Positions 5,937-6,229 of a DNA stretch of 6,229 nt are shown one piece after another. The notes below the pieces were generated by a model. The model saw nothing but the letters and a program-made list of their open reading frames with translations, did not search any database and was not told the origin of the DNA. The number at the start of each line of letters is the position of its first letter. Position 1 is the first letter of the stretch. The translations under genes were made by a program, and so were the position numbers. Source of the DNA: JAIVJN01 sp036732565 (lineage in GTDB: Bacteria > Acidobacteriota > Vicinamibacteria > Vicinamibacterales > UBA2999); assembly GCA_036732565.1 (NCBI GenBank), contig DAINCF010000438.1:1-6229 (forward strand), given 5' to 3'.

Positions 5937-6229
5937 AAGCTCGCGTGCAAGCCCCACGCACGCGGCGACTGGCGCCGTCAGGCCTCCACCCTGCGCGAGG
6001 TCGGGTTTGCCGCCGCCTCTCCCACCGCATGTCGCGGTGAGCTCGCGGACGATGCGGCCGGCGTCGACAGCGGGCACGTCGGGTGCGCGGGCGATGACGA
6101 AGGCACGGGCCTCGTCGGTCGAGAACAACGCCACGACGACCCCGGGCTCGCTCGCCGCCGCGCTCAGCGCCAGCCGCTCACCCTCGAGCTTGGTGCGCTT
6201 GTACGGGACGGCGAGCTCCCAATCCGGCG
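5922..6229 (-). CDS. alaS: Alanyl-tRNA synthetase, C-terminal end (DHHA1 domain), N-terminus outside window
   Basis: The frame is open to the window edge and gives the final 101 residues of a protein that is normally about 870 long. The enzyme charges tRNA(Ala) with alanine in the cytoplasm and hydrolyses mischarged Ser/Gly-tRNA(Ala). The identification rests on CGGRGGGKPDLAQGGG (fragment residues 67-82), the glycine-rich signature of the DHHA1 domain at the end of AlaS. The motif is preceded by a VVVALFS strand, FVIARAPDVPAVDAGRIVRELT, and a helix ending in LARELLSAE. DHHA1 also occurs in DHH phosphoesterases and some AlaX proteins, but the spacing to the C-terminus and the GGGKPDLAQ form favour AlaS. 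GTG codons inside the fragment, such as the one at 6134, are internal and not starts. The stop overlaps the convergent membrane protein gene by 14 bp. Confidence 0.9.
   Translation of the reverse strand, partial: PDWELAVPYKRTKLEGERLALSAAASEPGVVVALFSTDEARAFVIARAPDVPAVDAGRIVRELTATCGGRGGGKPDLAQGGGLTAPVAACVGLARELLSAE

Overview
The window is a stretch of GC-rich bacterial chromosome with five protein-coding genes, packed end to end with short gaps and on alternating strands: ALDH (-, partial), SDR (+), GT-C membrane protein 1 (-), GT-C membrane protein 2 (+), alaS (-, partial). I see no rRNA, tRNA, CRISPR array, insertion sequence, phage gene or toxin-antitoxin pair. GC-rich third positions, the mix of genes and a 'GTCCGGC-TTTA-GCCGGAC' hairpin of a kind I associate with Acidobacteriota intergenic regions suggest an environmental Acidobacteriota-like genome. 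That is an impression from recall and was not tested.

Left part (1-1813): an NAD(P)-dependent aldehyde dehydrogenase, cut by the window edge, is divergent from a complete short-chain dehydrogenase that closely resembles type II 3-hydroxyacyl-CoA dehydrogenase (the HSD17B10/HSD10 family). Together they fit oxidation of aldehydes and acyl-CoA intermediates in lipid or branched-chain amino-acid catabolism. The 180 bp between their starts is the most structured non-coding DNA here. It holds plausible promoter elements for both genes, four direct repeats with core CGATCGTGG at 17-18 bp spacing, and a perfect 8-bp-stem hairpin.

Middle part (1841-5935): two large polytopic membrane proteins are transcribed divergently from a 36 bp gap. 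Both have the layout of GT-C glycosyltransferases: an acidic residue in an early extracytoplasmic loop, about 11-14 hydrophobic segments, and a soluble C-terminal part. These enzymes usually move sugars from polyprenyl-phosphate carriers on the outer face of the cytoplasmic membrane. The first also ends in what looks like a galactose-binding-type jelly roll, which is the most unusual protein feature here. Their acceptors cannot be read from the sequence.

Right end (5922-6229): the last 101 codons of alanyl-tRNA synthetase, recognised by its glycine-rich DHHA1 motif. Its stop codon lies inside the end of the second GT-C gene, so the two genes overlap tail to tail by 14 bp within a 12-bp palindrome.

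I found no convincing new defence, mobile or RNA system. The points most worth checking are the intergenic repeat array, the GT-C/jelly-roll fusion and the very short divergent promoter.
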